Assembly (NCBI GenBank): GCA_002104905.1
Contig: MCFE01000104.1
Location: 62,001-126,000 of the forward strand
Direction: 5' to 3'
DNA from: Basidiobolus meristosporus CBS 931.73
Lineage: Eukaryota > Basidiobolomycota > Basidiobolomycetes > Basidiobolales > Basidiobolaceae
Length of the DNA stretch: 64,000 nt
The notes under the pieces were generated by a model, which ran no database searches, was not told where the DNA came from, and saw only the letters and a program-made list of their open reading frames with translations. Of the stretch, positions 22,669 to 33,786 are shown piece by piece. The translations under genes were made by a program, and so were the position numbers. How positions within the stretch are numbered: position 1 is the stretch's first letter; each line of letters opens with the position of its first letter.

Positions 22669-23941
22669 ATGCTAGATTTCCCCCCTTTAATTCTTATATT
22701 CACAATCCTTTTGCTCAACGCTATGAGTGTAGCCTCACTCAACAATACCGAGAGCTTGCCCACAAAGTGCTACAGCCTAACTTCCTCGAAGTTTTGTGGT
22801 GGAAGTTTCGGTACGTACTTCATGTCTAGCAATGCGATGATTGATGGAGTCAATCCACTAGACGTGGCCTCATTTGATCGTGCCCTGGAGTTTTACTTCG
22901 GCTCACCCAAGGACATAGATCAAATTAATAAATTATTCGATTGTAAAGGTGGAGTCGGCTGGAACGGCATTGAAGAGCCTCCATTTAGATCCACATTTAC
23001 CTGCCGCGCGCTACTCGAGCATCCTTTGGTCCGAGAGTGTAACATACAAAACCCCATTCCTCCAATTTGCAAATCTACGTGTATTCGATATGTGCAAGGT
23101 TGGAGTGATATCCTTCTCAATAGCACCGCCTGCCCCTCTTCGTTGGAACAAAGAGAAGCCAAAGTGAAGAATCTTTACTCTTGGTGTGAAGCCTTCCCTA
23201 ATAACGGTACGGATGGAAATTGCGTTGACGGAGAGCAAAATGAGAGCAGGACTTGTGGTATGTAGTTTCCAATCTGTCATTCTAATGTAGATTGGCATTT
23301 GACCGGTTCTATTCGTAGGATTTATGTTGCCAGCACAGTACCCAACCTTATGCAATTTTTGCCAGACATCGAACAATAGTTGCTGTAAATCCGAAGCAAC
23401 CAAGCTTTGCTCATTAGCTAACCACGAGCAGCCTCTGAAGAAGAACAGCATGGTGTTTGTACTCTCGGGGATCTTCGGTTCAGTGGGTGTTGTTGCTTTG
23501 GTTCTGGGCGCCCTATTCTACATTCGCCGGAGACGTCAGTCCCAAATGAAAACTCATTCAAGCCAGTCTATCTCTTCGTCAACAAATTTGATTGCCAATT
23601 CGTTGCCTTACCCGCCTCCTTCCCCCCCACCTAGTGCACAGTCCGATGGTGAGGGATATACATGCGTATTTGCTTACACTCCTACACTAGAGGATGAGTT
23701 AATGATACAGCCTGGCGACATGCTCATTGTTATCTGGTCCTTTGATGATGGCTGGGCAGTGGGCCGCAACCTGAACACCGGCAACGAGGGTGCGTTCCCG
23801 ATGGCTTGTGTTACGAAGAACCCCCCAAGCGAGATTCTATCAAGCGACGCAGAAAAACTTGATGGTGAACAATACCCTCGAACCTCTTCCAAACACATAT
23901 CCGAACGGCTATCTTTTAACTCTATAACTTCTCAAAAGTAG
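22669..23941 (+). CDS. Cys-rich type I membrane protein with cytoplasmic SH3 domain
   Basis: Two exons (22669-23257, 23319-23941) give about 403 aa. A signal peptide (PPLILIFTILLLNAMSVAS) leads a roughly 210-residue ectodomain with about 20 cysteines and several NxS/T sites. Motifs there include SSKFCGGSFGTYF, FDCKGGVGWNG, YPTLCNFCQTSNNSCC. One TM helix follows (LSGIFGSVGVVALVLGALFYI) with a basic stop RRRR, then a Ser/Pro-rich linker (PPPSPPPS) and a C-terminal SH3 domain with YTCVFAYTPTLEDELMI, GDMLIVIWSFDDGWAVGRN and GAFPMACV. The architecture suggests a cell-surface sensor or wall-linked receptor coupling to actin or MAPK partners. It is not Sho1, which has four TM segments. The name is descriptive; function unknown. 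Confidence 0.82.
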
Positions 23942-24745
23942 AGGACTACTTTCTATTAACCTCCATCTTGATTTGTTTGCCACAGCTATTCCCTGGCCAA
24001 CTTTATGATGGTCGCTATTTTATTGCGTGGTTAGCCTTTGTGGGTTACATCAATCAAACATACACTTTTCCTCGCATCCGAATTATCTAAGGAGTCGTCT
24101 ATTAATGTTTATGCCTGTTTCGATTGGGTTGCTTTTAATTGTACTTTACTGTTTGCCTGTGTTGGCTCTCTCACTGTGTGATATGTTTGGTGGATTGTCA
24201 TAATATTGATGTGGCCAGAATTTTGTAACTCTCCACGCGAATAAATCTGAATGCTGGCAAGGCGTTTTGATTCTAGAGAAGTGGGTCTACTGGTTTATTG
24301 ATGAGATATTCTTGTAGCTACGAAATTGTTTATAAACAAGCGTAGGACCCGGTAGTTTCGGGTTGTCTTCGGCGATCCTTAGTATTGGGGAGGTTCACCT
24401 CTAATAGGTCGTATCCGCATCAGTAAATATCAGCCCATTCGCCAGCATGAGTTTGATCTGACGAGTAACAACATTCAGGTCGTAATATCATTTTAAATAT
24501 GAATGATGAAAGTGCAACAAATTATGATGAAAACAAGGAAATAAACATATCATATCGAACATAGCATTACAGATGTAGCAAGGAAAAAACGTAGAGTACA
24601 ATAATTCAAGGAAAGCGCGGAGAAGAGAAATGATTACAATTCGAGAAGCCAGGGGAAAATTAACAAACCTGTATCAACAGGTAAATAGAACGGGTGCTCA
24701 CTTTTGGGGCTGAGCAGGATAGAATTACACCAATGGAGGCCCACA
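23942..24745. other. Convergent intergenic, SH3 gene and exonuclease gene
   Basis: About 0.8 kb, AT-rich, between two 3' ends. No gene, repeat or RNA seen. Confidence 0.4.
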
Positions 24746-25828
24746 CTAGACGCACATCTTGCGCTTCCAGAAATAAGGGGTCATCAATGAGGCATTGGCG
24801 CTGAACGTGCAGCCATCCTCGACCATCTTTTTGGCGATCCTACCAATGTTTCTAGCATCATCGATTCCTGAATGCTCTCTCCCTCGAAACTTCATATTCA
24901 GTTTCTCAAGCATCCCTGGGATATTTCTTCGCTCACATGCGTAATATTCTGAGAACATCCGGCGAATATCAATCCATGGCTGCCAGAAATATATCGGGCG
25001 AAGAATCTTTGATTGTCTACATTGCTTTTCAATGAAATCGCGAATGTCAAACGGACCATCAGTTATAAACGCGCAGCTGTATTCAATAAAGAGCCCTCTC
25101 TCCATCAGCCAAATCCCAAACAGTGCCAATACCTCTTCAAAGGTTGGACTGACATCTACCACACACTAATAAAGAGCATGTTAGTCACACTTTGTGACAA
25201 TCGAATGATCCCCGGGATTTGATCTCAATTTACCTGTGATATCCCTGTCAACTCTATACAAAACTGGGATAGTATTGGATTCTTGGTAGGTCGGACATAT
25301 GCATGAAATTCGTCCACCTGCACGAGGCTTAGTATGAGTAGAAATATCGACACGTTTATGCAGTGACTTACCACTCTGAACGTAGCACCATCAAGCAAAA
25401 CGACAGGGAATTCGATTATTTCGTTAGGAAACTCCATAAATTTTCCTCGTTCGCAAGTAGCTTCAACATCGAAGCATAAGTAATAGTCGTAAGGCTGGTA
25501 GTTCTTACTAGTGTGGAGTGAGGTTACCCTGAATTAGTGACATACTAAGGTGAATGATGTCAAGAGATTGCGTTGTAACATACAGGTATTTCTCCGGATG
25601 AATCAGAAATGACTTCTTCTTGGGCCAAAAGAAGTGCTTCTTTTTGTGAGTCTGGTCTGCGGTTTTCTTGTACTTCTGCCGCGGTCGATTTGTTGCGGCG
25701 GAGGGGTGCGGTGAACTGTGAAGATTATATTTGAATAACGTATCTTCACATTTTTTGGCTGCAACAATGGAGTTTTTGCGAACATGAGTGCCGAAATTTG
25801 GGTTCAACTTGACCACAGTCTCAAGCAT
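24746..25828 (-). CDS. ERI1-like 3'-5' exoribonuclease (DEDDh)
   Basis: RNase D/T-fold exonuclease; ERI1 relatives trim histone mRNA ends, 5.8S rRNA or small RNAs. At least four exons. The N-terminus from 25828 is short and basic (KKKHFFWPKKKSFLIHPEKYL). The first catalytic motif DExD is YYLCFDVEATCE. Then come FPNEIIEFPVVLLDG, FHAYVRPTKNP, FCIELTGISQ, CVVDVSPTFEEVL and the last motif HSGIDDARNIGRI, carrying catalytic His and Asp. The intron between KYL and NYQPYDYY is long (about 120 bp) and its acceptor is hand-chosen. No SAP domain is seen. A CACGTG hexamer lies at 25915-25920, about 90 bp upstream. Confidence 0.85.
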
Positions 25829-26706
25829 CTTGGTAAAATAGTTTAGGTAAGTAAGTCAAACTTGGACAGAGTCTTCAACTGAAGAAGGAAATATATGGAG
25901 TTCAGATTCACCAACACGTGATACAAATAGTGTTGACAAGAAATAACCAAATACTATATAACCTCAAGGAGTCGTAATAGAAAAGGGATAGTTTCTATCT
26001 AGCAACCTATGTATGCTAAGGAGGTAAGGGATGAGTAATAGGAGAGAGCTGGAAAGAGAGAGAATGAAATTTGAACCAAATGTTAACTAAATTTAGAACT
26101 CGATGAATGGATTGGAGGTATAGACTTGCAGGATTATCGAGACTACGATATCATTGGTTTGTATACAGAATCGGAGAAGGAACGTCTCCATCCTTGGCCA
26201 ATCATCACCTGATTTTGAGCACATTGAATGTGATAACAGGAAATCACCGCCGTTCAGATGGATTTATTCAATTTGTATTGAAACACTAGTGTATAAAGTA
26301 ATGGTGATGCGACATTGACCCTGGACTTGACAAGTGTATCAGTTCTACAAAGCATTGAAGTTCCAACATCAAACCGCCATCCTTCACCAGATTGAATTGG
26401 CACATAGATGAGATACTCACACATCATTCCAGCCACTGTCTGTGGAATAGCTTGTATTGATTGGTTGGAGTGGATATTCAAACTTCCGATTCCGGAAAAT
26501 CGCTCCCATCTAGTGGGTGCTTGTCAGCGCTGGCACTCCAACCAACATATGTAAGTTTACAAAAGTGCATTTATTAAACGGATTAGTTTCTAGCAGGGGC
26601 GTAAGTATTCCAAAAATTCGAGCTCAGTTGATGCCAGATGAACGAAAAGCAAATGCATCGCCGCAATGACAGAACGTTGGCAATAAAGCCATATATAGAT
26701 GCCTGT
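25829..26706. other. Intergenic, upstream of ERI1-like gene, with an unexplained open stretch
   Basis: About 0.88 kb. It holds the exonuclease promoter and the DNAJC3-like 3' end. The minus strand at about 26254-26505 stays open and reads like protein (GEGWRFDVG, SNQSIQAIPQTVAGM), but I cannot attach it to a gene with proper start and splice sites. It may be a gene remnant. Confidence 0.35.
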
Positions 26707-28503
26707 TTAATATTGATACTTGAATTGATAGCCATGATGACCACCGCGAGACTCGCCACCAAATGGAAAGCCACCCTGGCGGCCATTCTGGAAGAAAAAT
26801 TGCATAGGATTTCCCTGGCCGTATGCTCCATGTTGCTGGCCACCAGTGGGGTCGTTAGGGTCATCGCCATTATCAAATCGATTGCGAAGCTCATCGTCAC
26901 TCAAGACCTCATAGGCTTCGTTGATCTCGCTCATCTTCTTTGCTACAGCGTCTGCTGACAATTCTCCCTTATACTTGTCAGGGTGCCATTGACCGGCGAG
27001 CTTACGGTATGCTTTTTTGATCTCACGCTTTGTTGCTGATCTAGTGACTCCTAACACCTTGTAGTAGTCCTTCGTTTGTGATTGCTTCAGTAGTCGTTGA
27101 GCCCTATTTAGCTTTTCTTGGATATTGCGATCGTGACCATTACTCAATTCATGGGCTTTTGTGAAATCGCGGACAGCCTCTTCGAATTCGTCATTCAGCA
27201 AGTAAGCATCACCACGCCCACTAAGAGCGTTGATGTTATCTTGATCATATTTGAGAACTTCGGAGCACCAGTGTTTGGCTGATGCTCCATCCTTTCTTCC
27301 GATATAAGCTGTACAAGCCATTTGGGCTAGCTTGATGTAAAGTAGCGACCGAGGATTAGTAGTGACGCCGACGGTATCTAGAACTTGTCGAATTTCGTTT
27401 TCTATTTTTGAGATCAATCCATCATTAGAGTTGGGACCAGCCAGCTTATTAACTGCCGCCAGATAGAGCTTTCTTTCGACATCGGATTCCACTTTCTTTA
27501 CTTCTTTTTCGGATTTTTTAATCTTGCGAAACATTGGTTTGCATAGCTTGTCTTCAGGGTCATAGGTCAGGCATTGTTTAATCGATTGAAGTGCATGTTG
27601 TGCATCATCTAAGATGAAGTAATGAAGGCTAGAGAGCTTATATAGATTTGAAGAATCGGAAGGATTGAGAGCAGCTGTACGACTAAAACAGAGGCGTTAG
27701 AAGGTGATTACACACTTGATAAAACTATGGATTACTTACGTGAGGTCCCCCACAGCTTCTTCAATATCGCCTTTCTCCAAGTAGCACTTGGCTCTCTTCA
27801 AGCGTAGACTAGGCATAGTAGTGGCAAATGATATGGCGGTGGTATAGTGCTTTATACAATCATCATAATTCTTGGCGAGATAAGCTTTTTCACCCAGGTC
27901 GATGCTCTTCTCAGTCTCTAGTACATCCTCAAGCTGAGAATCGTTTAGTTTAAAGCGAATGTACTAATTCAAGTATTACGACTTACATGGTTATTTCCTA
28001 TGACACTAGCAGAGTTGTTTTTGAGATAGTTCTTGATATCGGATTTTGCTTTCGAAATGAAACCCTCTTTAAGATTTATTTTGGCACGTTGAAGAAGAGC
28101 CTAAAATGCGTCAGAGATATATACACAAAAGAAGCAAAACATAGGCTGGGTACCTGTTCAAAATCGGGTTTGATATCTAGGATTTTGGTAAAATCTTCGA
28201 GTGCAGCTCCGTTACGACCAAGGGAAAGATAGGTGGTTGCGCGTTTGAAATAGGTCAGATAGTTTGAAGGATCCTTTTCTAATGTTCATTTAGCAATTTG
28301 AGAAGTTGGCGGAATAGCAAGACAACATAATTACCTATCGCAAAATCGTAACTTGAAAGCGCCTCATTAAAGCGACCAGCGGCCAGTAAACGATTTGCTT
28401 CGTCGATATATTGTTGTGTGGTTTTATCGGAGGAGGCATTGGCATATGCGGCTTGAGAGAGTATCAAAGATACCAGAGGAGTGAGATAAAAATACAACTT
28501 CAT
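26707..28503 (-). CDS. ER-lumenal TPR/J-domain co-chaperone (DNAJC3/P58IPK-like)
   Basis: Hsp70 (BiP) co-chaperone. The start at 28503 gives a signal peptide ([20 protein letters not shown]). A row of TPR units follows over several exons: [54 protein letters not shown] and [18 protein letters not shown]. The J domain contains [15 protein letters not shown] and the HPD motif in [10 protein letters not shown], and ends [16 protein letters not shown]. The Gly-rich C-terminus ([25 protein letters not shown]) is typical of DNAJC3. No KDEL-type signal is present. About 150 bp upstream, at 28655-28660, is a CACGTG hexamer. Confidence 0.9.
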
Positions 28504-29246
28504 TTGGTTCTAAGCGTACTAGAAGTACCGAGATATCAGAAGTGTATACAACCAACACAAGGTAGACAATTAAAAACAAACACTAGCTCAAGAAACTAAC
28601 AAGGTCCTGATATATGTTCGAGTTCATATGATTTCACTGGCTGACGGACCATGTCACGTGTACAAGACTGCGCGCGTGGGCTCGGGCTATTGGTCAGGAG
28701 ATAACAAAAAGTGGAGATATCGAAGTTCCAACCAAATTTGGAAGGAAAAATTTCGACGACTCTAAAGCGTAACAATCAATCATTTTATATCACAAGCCTC
28801 ATAGGCTTATTGATAACTACCATTCTTTCTACGTAGAATACACCAGTTTTATTCGGTAATCTAACTAATATCTCGGTTACTATTGCTCAGCATCAGGTTA
28901 ATATATGAGCGATGTAGGCTCTATTAGACACTTGTCATCTAATTTGAAGAAACGATAATTTTGCAAACTCTACGAAACATCATATATTCGTAGTGTGGAC
29001 TGACATTTGTTTCAGAAAACACTCCAAACATTGTATCAAAGCAGTAGAAGAGATGAATCTAACCAAATGCTATTATGTTTGTTCCTTTCCTTTTCCTTGT
29101 ACCTACATTTCTTTTGTAAACTTGCGGGATATTACAAGCACATCAAGCCTATTGACGTTTTGTAGTGCTTTCTGGTCCACGTGTACTTTATTACCTTGCT
29201 ATCTGCAAAGTCACCATTTCTACACTATACAACTCGTGATATAAAA
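28504..29246. other. Divergent promoter, DNAJC3-like and LysM genes
   Basis: About 0.74 kb. CACGTG hexamers lie at 28655-28660 (about 150 bp from the DNAJC3-like start) and 29178-29183 (about 64 bp from the LysM start). No gene recognised. Confidence 0.4.
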
Positions 29247-30147
29247 ATGATAGAGATTGATCATACTTTATCTGATTCAAGACTGGCCAGACAAGATATC
29301 TACTCAGAGGCACGTACGGGTTTAAACTCTTTAATTGACCAGCAGTTTGTTCAAGAATTCGGTTTATTAAAAAATGAGAGAACAGCCGTCAACGACAAAC
29401 TACCGCCACTTTCCCAACGCTCTGTTTCTTCGGTTCGCTTTTTTGATGCTTCTGATATTTGTTTATTCAAAGCCAACAAGAAAAATATTGCGGAGGTCCC
29501 GTCATGCAATAGCAATCTTTCCGACATCCCAAGAGCTAAAGCAGTGATACTTCATAAAGTATTACCCTCGGATACGTTGCCAGGGATCTCATTAAAATAT
29601 GGAATCGAGGTCGGTATTGTGCGGTAACATTTATTTTATAACTTCGGTGATTTACAGGGCATTTGCTAGGTTGGGATTCTACGTAGCGCAAATAAGTTAT
29701 GGTTTGGCGATCCTCTTCAAATCTGCGATAAGATTCGAGTGCCACTTCAGCACTGCACGATAACTAATGTAGAGTTGGACAAGTACCAGGTAGAAATGGT
29801 GTCCCAGGATACCTCGGAAAACTTGGGAAATCTTTCAGAGAGAATTGTATGCACAAACGGCTTACACTTCACCTCATCTTGTCAAGATTGGAGGTATTTC
29901 ATTACTATTGCTTATTCTGTTACATCTTTGATGCCAATAATCGATTTTGTTCAGTATATCGAATGTGAATTTTCTATCGCGCACAATGGACTCACTCTCG
30001 AAGTCACTGATGCGAGTACGGAGGTATACATCAAACGCTAATTCAGGCACCAGGTCTCGACATTCAAAGCGGGACTTTAGAATCCCTAAAGGTGAAGAAG
30101 GCCGTTGGATTCAACTGAAGCAAATCAATAAGCTTCACAAATCATAG
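29247..30147 (+). CDS. Intracellular LysM-domain protein
   Basis: The start at 29247 (MIEIDHTLSDSRLARQD) has no signal peptide. A single LysM motif is formed across an intron: ILHKVLPSDTLPGISLKYG, then RANKLWFGDPLQICDKIRVP. This resembles the cytosolic LYSMD1/2 family rather than secreted chitin-binding effectors. The first intron runs from about 29625 to 29686. C-terminal splicing after SERIV is not settled; the last exon may end GRWIQLKQINKL at 30147, with a basic tail. Function unknown; family members are proposed in membrane or peroxisome contexts. Confidence 0.65.
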
Positions 30148-30463
30148 ATTTAGCTGTAGCATAAAGGTAGAGGAATTAAGAATCCAACCAACATCTTTAT
30201 TGGCCAACTAAATAATATTACTGTGTTATGATTGGGCTTTCCGCTAGTCAGTCACCACCCACTGAAGGTATCATAAATTGAAGTGGCTGAGGTGATAGCT
30301 ATCTGTAATCAATAAATATAATGGGTAAATGTGAGTATATATTCTTTTGTTAGGATGTAGTAGTCGCTTTACATTATCATTGACTTGTAGGGGAGCCACC
30401 ACGGCAAGAAGAACAAGGTTGTGTTACTTCATAGTTAATTTACAGAGTAGTTAGTCAAAGAAG
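30148..30463. other. Convergent intergenic, LysM gene and UBE2W
   Basis: About 0.3 kb between two 3' ends. A tiny ATG-initiated spliced reading at about 30321 was considered and not kept. Confidence 0.4.
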
Positions 30464-30907
30464 TCAAATCTCGTCATCATGGAATGCCCATTTCGTTTTT
30501 TTGGGATTCTGGGAGGCTCTGCCTACATAGCCGTCATTATCCGGAGGTCTTTCTTTTCTTTTGCAACTGGACAGCATACTCAGTAGTGATAGGCATACAG
30601 TTGAAACCGTCTGCGCAGGCGTCCAGTGTGTATATAATATATTTAAACAAATGTGCCCGTTGCTATAGACATGAGGATGGATGGGAACGTTCCCGATAAA
30701 GACCACCGCAGGAGACTCCATCGGGTAATTGGGAGTAAACCGAAATTCCAACTCGAATGTTTCTCCTTCGTACAAAGTACCAGAAGCCCCTTCTAGCTTT
30801 AAAGTCCACCTATCAAGATCGTCTGCCTCAACAACCTTTATACCACTTGGCGGTGTTAAGGTAAGCTCCTTAAGCTCCTTCAACAATCGCCGCGAGTATA
30901 GTGCCAT
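30464..30907 (-). CDS. UBE2W: Ubiquitin-conjugating enzyme E2 W
   Basis: Intronless 147 aa E2. UBE2W is unusual in attaching ubiquitin to N-terminal alpha-amino groups. The core shows GTLYEGETFELEFRF, NYPMESPAVVFIG, then HPHVYSNGHICLNIL with the catalytic cysteine. HPH replaces the HPN of ordinary E2s, as in UBE2W. The C-terminal part SMLSSCKRKERPPDN and NPKKTKWAFHDDEI matches the distinctive UBE2W tail. It lies head to head with MSP1. Confidence 0.94.
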   Translation of the reverse strand: MALYSRRLLKELKELTLTPPSGIKVVEADDLDRWTLKLEGASGTLYEGETFELEFRFTPNYPMESPAVVFIGNVPIHPHVYSNGHICLNILYTHWTPAQTVSTVCLSLLSMLSSCKRKERPPDNDGYVGRASQNPKKTKWAFHDDEI

Positions 30908-31482
30908 AACAGTGGAGGATTTGCTAATAGAATAGACCTTCCGATGATGGATTTAATATCTAGTGTGCACTGGCAGCAGGAATATAAATTCCGCCATGAT
31001 ACAATTGAAGGGGCTTGAAAGGAGCGCTCACTATTTGCTAGATTGATTGTAGATTTGGATGATTATTTCCATTTGCAAGAACCTAAGACATAGATATGAC
31101 TAGGTTGTGTGCAGACAAATAGCTCAAAGTACGATTTGAACTACAACAATGATGTATGCCAAACCAATAGGTACGTCTGCGATGCTTTATTCAGTGTAGA
31201 TGATGGTAGCCTAGTAAAAATTTTGCTTACCCTACAGTATCATGTGAATATCATTAGAATTAGCGCTTTCCCATAAAAGTATATTTCAAATATTAGCTAT
31301 TCCTATTGTAATAAAGACTACTTTTCTCCCTATACTTGCTTCCTTTTGCCAAGGAAGAAGGTGATCGTTCAATTAGAAGTTTTTGAACCAAAGAGTTGGT
31401 GAGACATTTGCAAGCATGCAGCCAACGACCAAGAAGTACATGGCCGATTGTAAATGCGCATTTTTCGCCATAAAACCGTCGT
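30908..31482. other. Divergent promoter, UBE2W and MSP1
   Basis: About 0.57 kb. No recognised gene. A 13-codon spliced reading starting about 31149 is too short to support. Confidence 0.4.
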
Positions 31483-33152
31483 ATGCTTCGTATTAATTTC
31501 CTCTTTGAACCTTCTCTAGTCGCCATATTTATCATTTCACAAGTGGCTTTTTATTATGGTTTCAAGTATGTACTCGGTAGCCTGGATCCTCGCAACGGCA
31601 AGAAAAAGGAAGCCAAACAAAAGAGTGAGAAAGTTCTTGACCGGTTGGGAGTAAGTTGTGTAGAGCTCGTAACGCTCATATCTACCAGTGCACCTCGGGT
31701 TTAGCTGTTTTGTTAACATTCACACGTAACCGGTATTCTAGCTTTCGGAATTGAAATTGAACGAGTACGAGCAAATAATTGCTACCGAAGTTGTGCATCC
31801 CGAAGAAATTGCCGTCAATTTTGAGCGTAAGACTTTACAACCGCCACTGTGTATACAAGCTGAGTATTTGTTAATGAACTATGTATTTATGTATGACACA
31901 GAGATTGGCGGGTTGAGTGAAATTATCACCGAGCTGAATGAATCAGTCATCTTCCCTCTGAAATACCCCCAACTTTTTACAAGCGCTTCCGGTTTACTAG
32001 GCGCACCAAAGGGCGTTTTATTATACGGCCCTCCAGGTTAGACTTGTTCAATGTTGCCTACTTGTGGTCCGCTTCAGCTGATACATATTTTCTCCGAAGG
32101 ATGTGGCAAAACCATGTTAGCCAAGGCGTTAGCAAGGGAATCTGGTGCCACTTTCATTAATATGCACGTCTCAACCCTCACTGACAAATGGGTACGAGCC
32201 AGCTAATACCTAAAATCATGATCTTTCCAATGTTCTCACTTCAACATAGTTCGGTGAATCGAACAAATTGGTTGCTGCCCTATTCAGCCTTGCGAAGAAG
32301 CTCCAGCCAGCCATTATATTTATTGATGAAATTGATTCTTTCCTTCGCGAAAGAAGGAGCAATGATCATGAAGTTACTAGTATGATGAAAGCTGAATTCA
32401 TGAGGTAACTAACTCTTTATCCAAACCTGTAAGTACGAGGCAACCGACCGTTAACCATTCAATAGCTTATGGGATGGCCTTACAACCAAAGAGGACAGCC
32501 GCATCATCGTAAGTGGTTAACCATATCCCATACACTAGAGCTCCTTATCTAAACGCGCGTTCCAGATCTTGGGTGCTACCAATAGACCAAACGACATCGG
32601 TAACCATGACGCTCAAGAATGTCTCCTTGAAATTATGCTAATCTCTATATTCGACCAGATTCGGCGATTTTGAGAAGAATGCCAAAGCGGTTCTCTATTA
32701 GACCACCAAACGATGATCAGCGTCGGGATATTTTGAACATCGTAGGTATATTTGCATCGAATGCCGATTCTGAGTGCTAAGTGGTTTCAAATCCATAGAT
32801 GCTGAAAGACATCAAGCTTGCTTCTGACTTTGATCTCGGCAAACTTGTCAATTACACCAATGGGTATTCAGGTACTGCGGCGGCGAGCCCATGCAATACA
32901 CCAAATTTCCGTGGATTAATGTTTGCATTTACTTAAGGGAGCGAGCTTAAGGAGTTATGCCGCAATGCTGCTATGGTGCCTATTCGCGAGTTTATGCGGA
33001 CTATGCATAATGGATCGGTAGACCCCTCGACTCTTGATCCTGATAACATTAAGGAGCTCGATGTTCGACCACTTCGTACAACTGACTTTTTCTCAAAGTC
33101 TCCCTACGATGAAAGTGTTATGTCATTCATTGAGCCAGAACCCCAAGATTAG
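31483..33152 (+). CDS. MSP1: Msp1/ATAD1 AAA ATPase, outer-membrane protein extractor
   Basis: Tail-anchored-protein extraction ATPase of mitochondrial outer membrane and peroxisomes. The N-terminal TM helix is in [20 protein letters not shown]. Eight or nine short exons join in phase: [36 protein letters not shown], Walker [15 protein letters not shown] (split by an intron after GPP), [19 protein letters not shown], Walker [46 protein letters not shown] in pieces, the arginine-finger region [11 protein letters not shown], and the sensor-2/helical part [19 protein letters not shown]. The end [20 protein letters not shown] precedes a stop at 33150-33152. Confidence 0.94.
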
Positions 33153-33526
33153 AGCAATTTGTAGTAAACGAAATTTGCATCGTGATTTTTTAAAGCATAT
33201 GTATTCTATCATGTTTGCCATGATTACAGCGTAAACAAGCAAGACAGTATTGGGGAGTTTACCAGCACCTTGATAATAAAGAGGAGCTGAGCAAAACCAA
33301 ACAATCCCAAACAATCCTTAAACTCATCAAAGTTGGACTATATGCATAATTGGACAGTTAAATCGCAGGAAGGGGGAACTGCTCGATGCGATGGGGAATC
33401 GAGTAAGCATGTTTGAATTGTATGGGGGATCGAATTATTCTCCCCGGGGCACCGATTGCTGGTTTGTATTGGTCTTGAAATTGGGGATAACTGTGTAATC
33501 ACGTTGGGGTAAAAAAAGGTCCCCAA
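33153..33526. other. Intergenic downstream of MSP1
   Basis: About 0.37 kb. Contains a short inverted repeat (CTCGAT and ATCGAG, about 10 nt apart) near 33390. Nothing else recognised. Confidence 0.35.
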
Positions 33527-33754
33527 TCAAGCATAGCTGCGCTTTCCCCGCACCAAATAAACCCATTTTACCAGCAAGAGTAGCTCGAGTCTTTCATTGA
33601 CGCCGGTTCTCTCTAACCAAACATATTGTTGTTCCGTTTGTTTCGTAGTAAGCATATTTTCCAAACCTACAGCACAGTCGAGAATATTAGCATACACCAC
33701 ACTTTTATTTTCAAACTGTATTGAGCGTCTCCACTTTTCAATACTGAAGTGCAT
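33527..33754 (-). CDS. Small hypothetical protein, head to head with NDUFV1
   Basis: 75-codon ORF (MHFSIEKWRRSIQFENKS... ending VYLVRGKRSYA) whose ATG lies only 32 bp from the NDUFV1 ATG on the opposite strand. The predicted protein is helical, with a charged middle (TTKQTEQQYVWLERTG). No family recognised. It could be a real small gene or a chance ORF in the NDUFV1 promoter; I cannot decide. Confidence 0.25.
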   Translation of the reverse strand: MHFSIEKWRRSIQFENKSVVYANILDCAVGLENMLTTKQTEQQYVWLERTGVNERLELLLLVKWVYLVRGKRSYA

Positions 33755-33786
33755 CTTTGTTAATTAGAGGAACTCCAAGGCTCAAA

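Noticed and set aside
30321-30450. Mini gene starting ATGGGTAAAT with a GTGAGT donor
   Set aside because: Splicing gives only about 17 codons in a frame without similarity to known small ribosomal or TMA proteins; the attractive GSHHGKKNK frame does not join in phase.
31149-31275. Spliced 13-codon reading MMYAKPI...
   Set aside because: Too short and without support.
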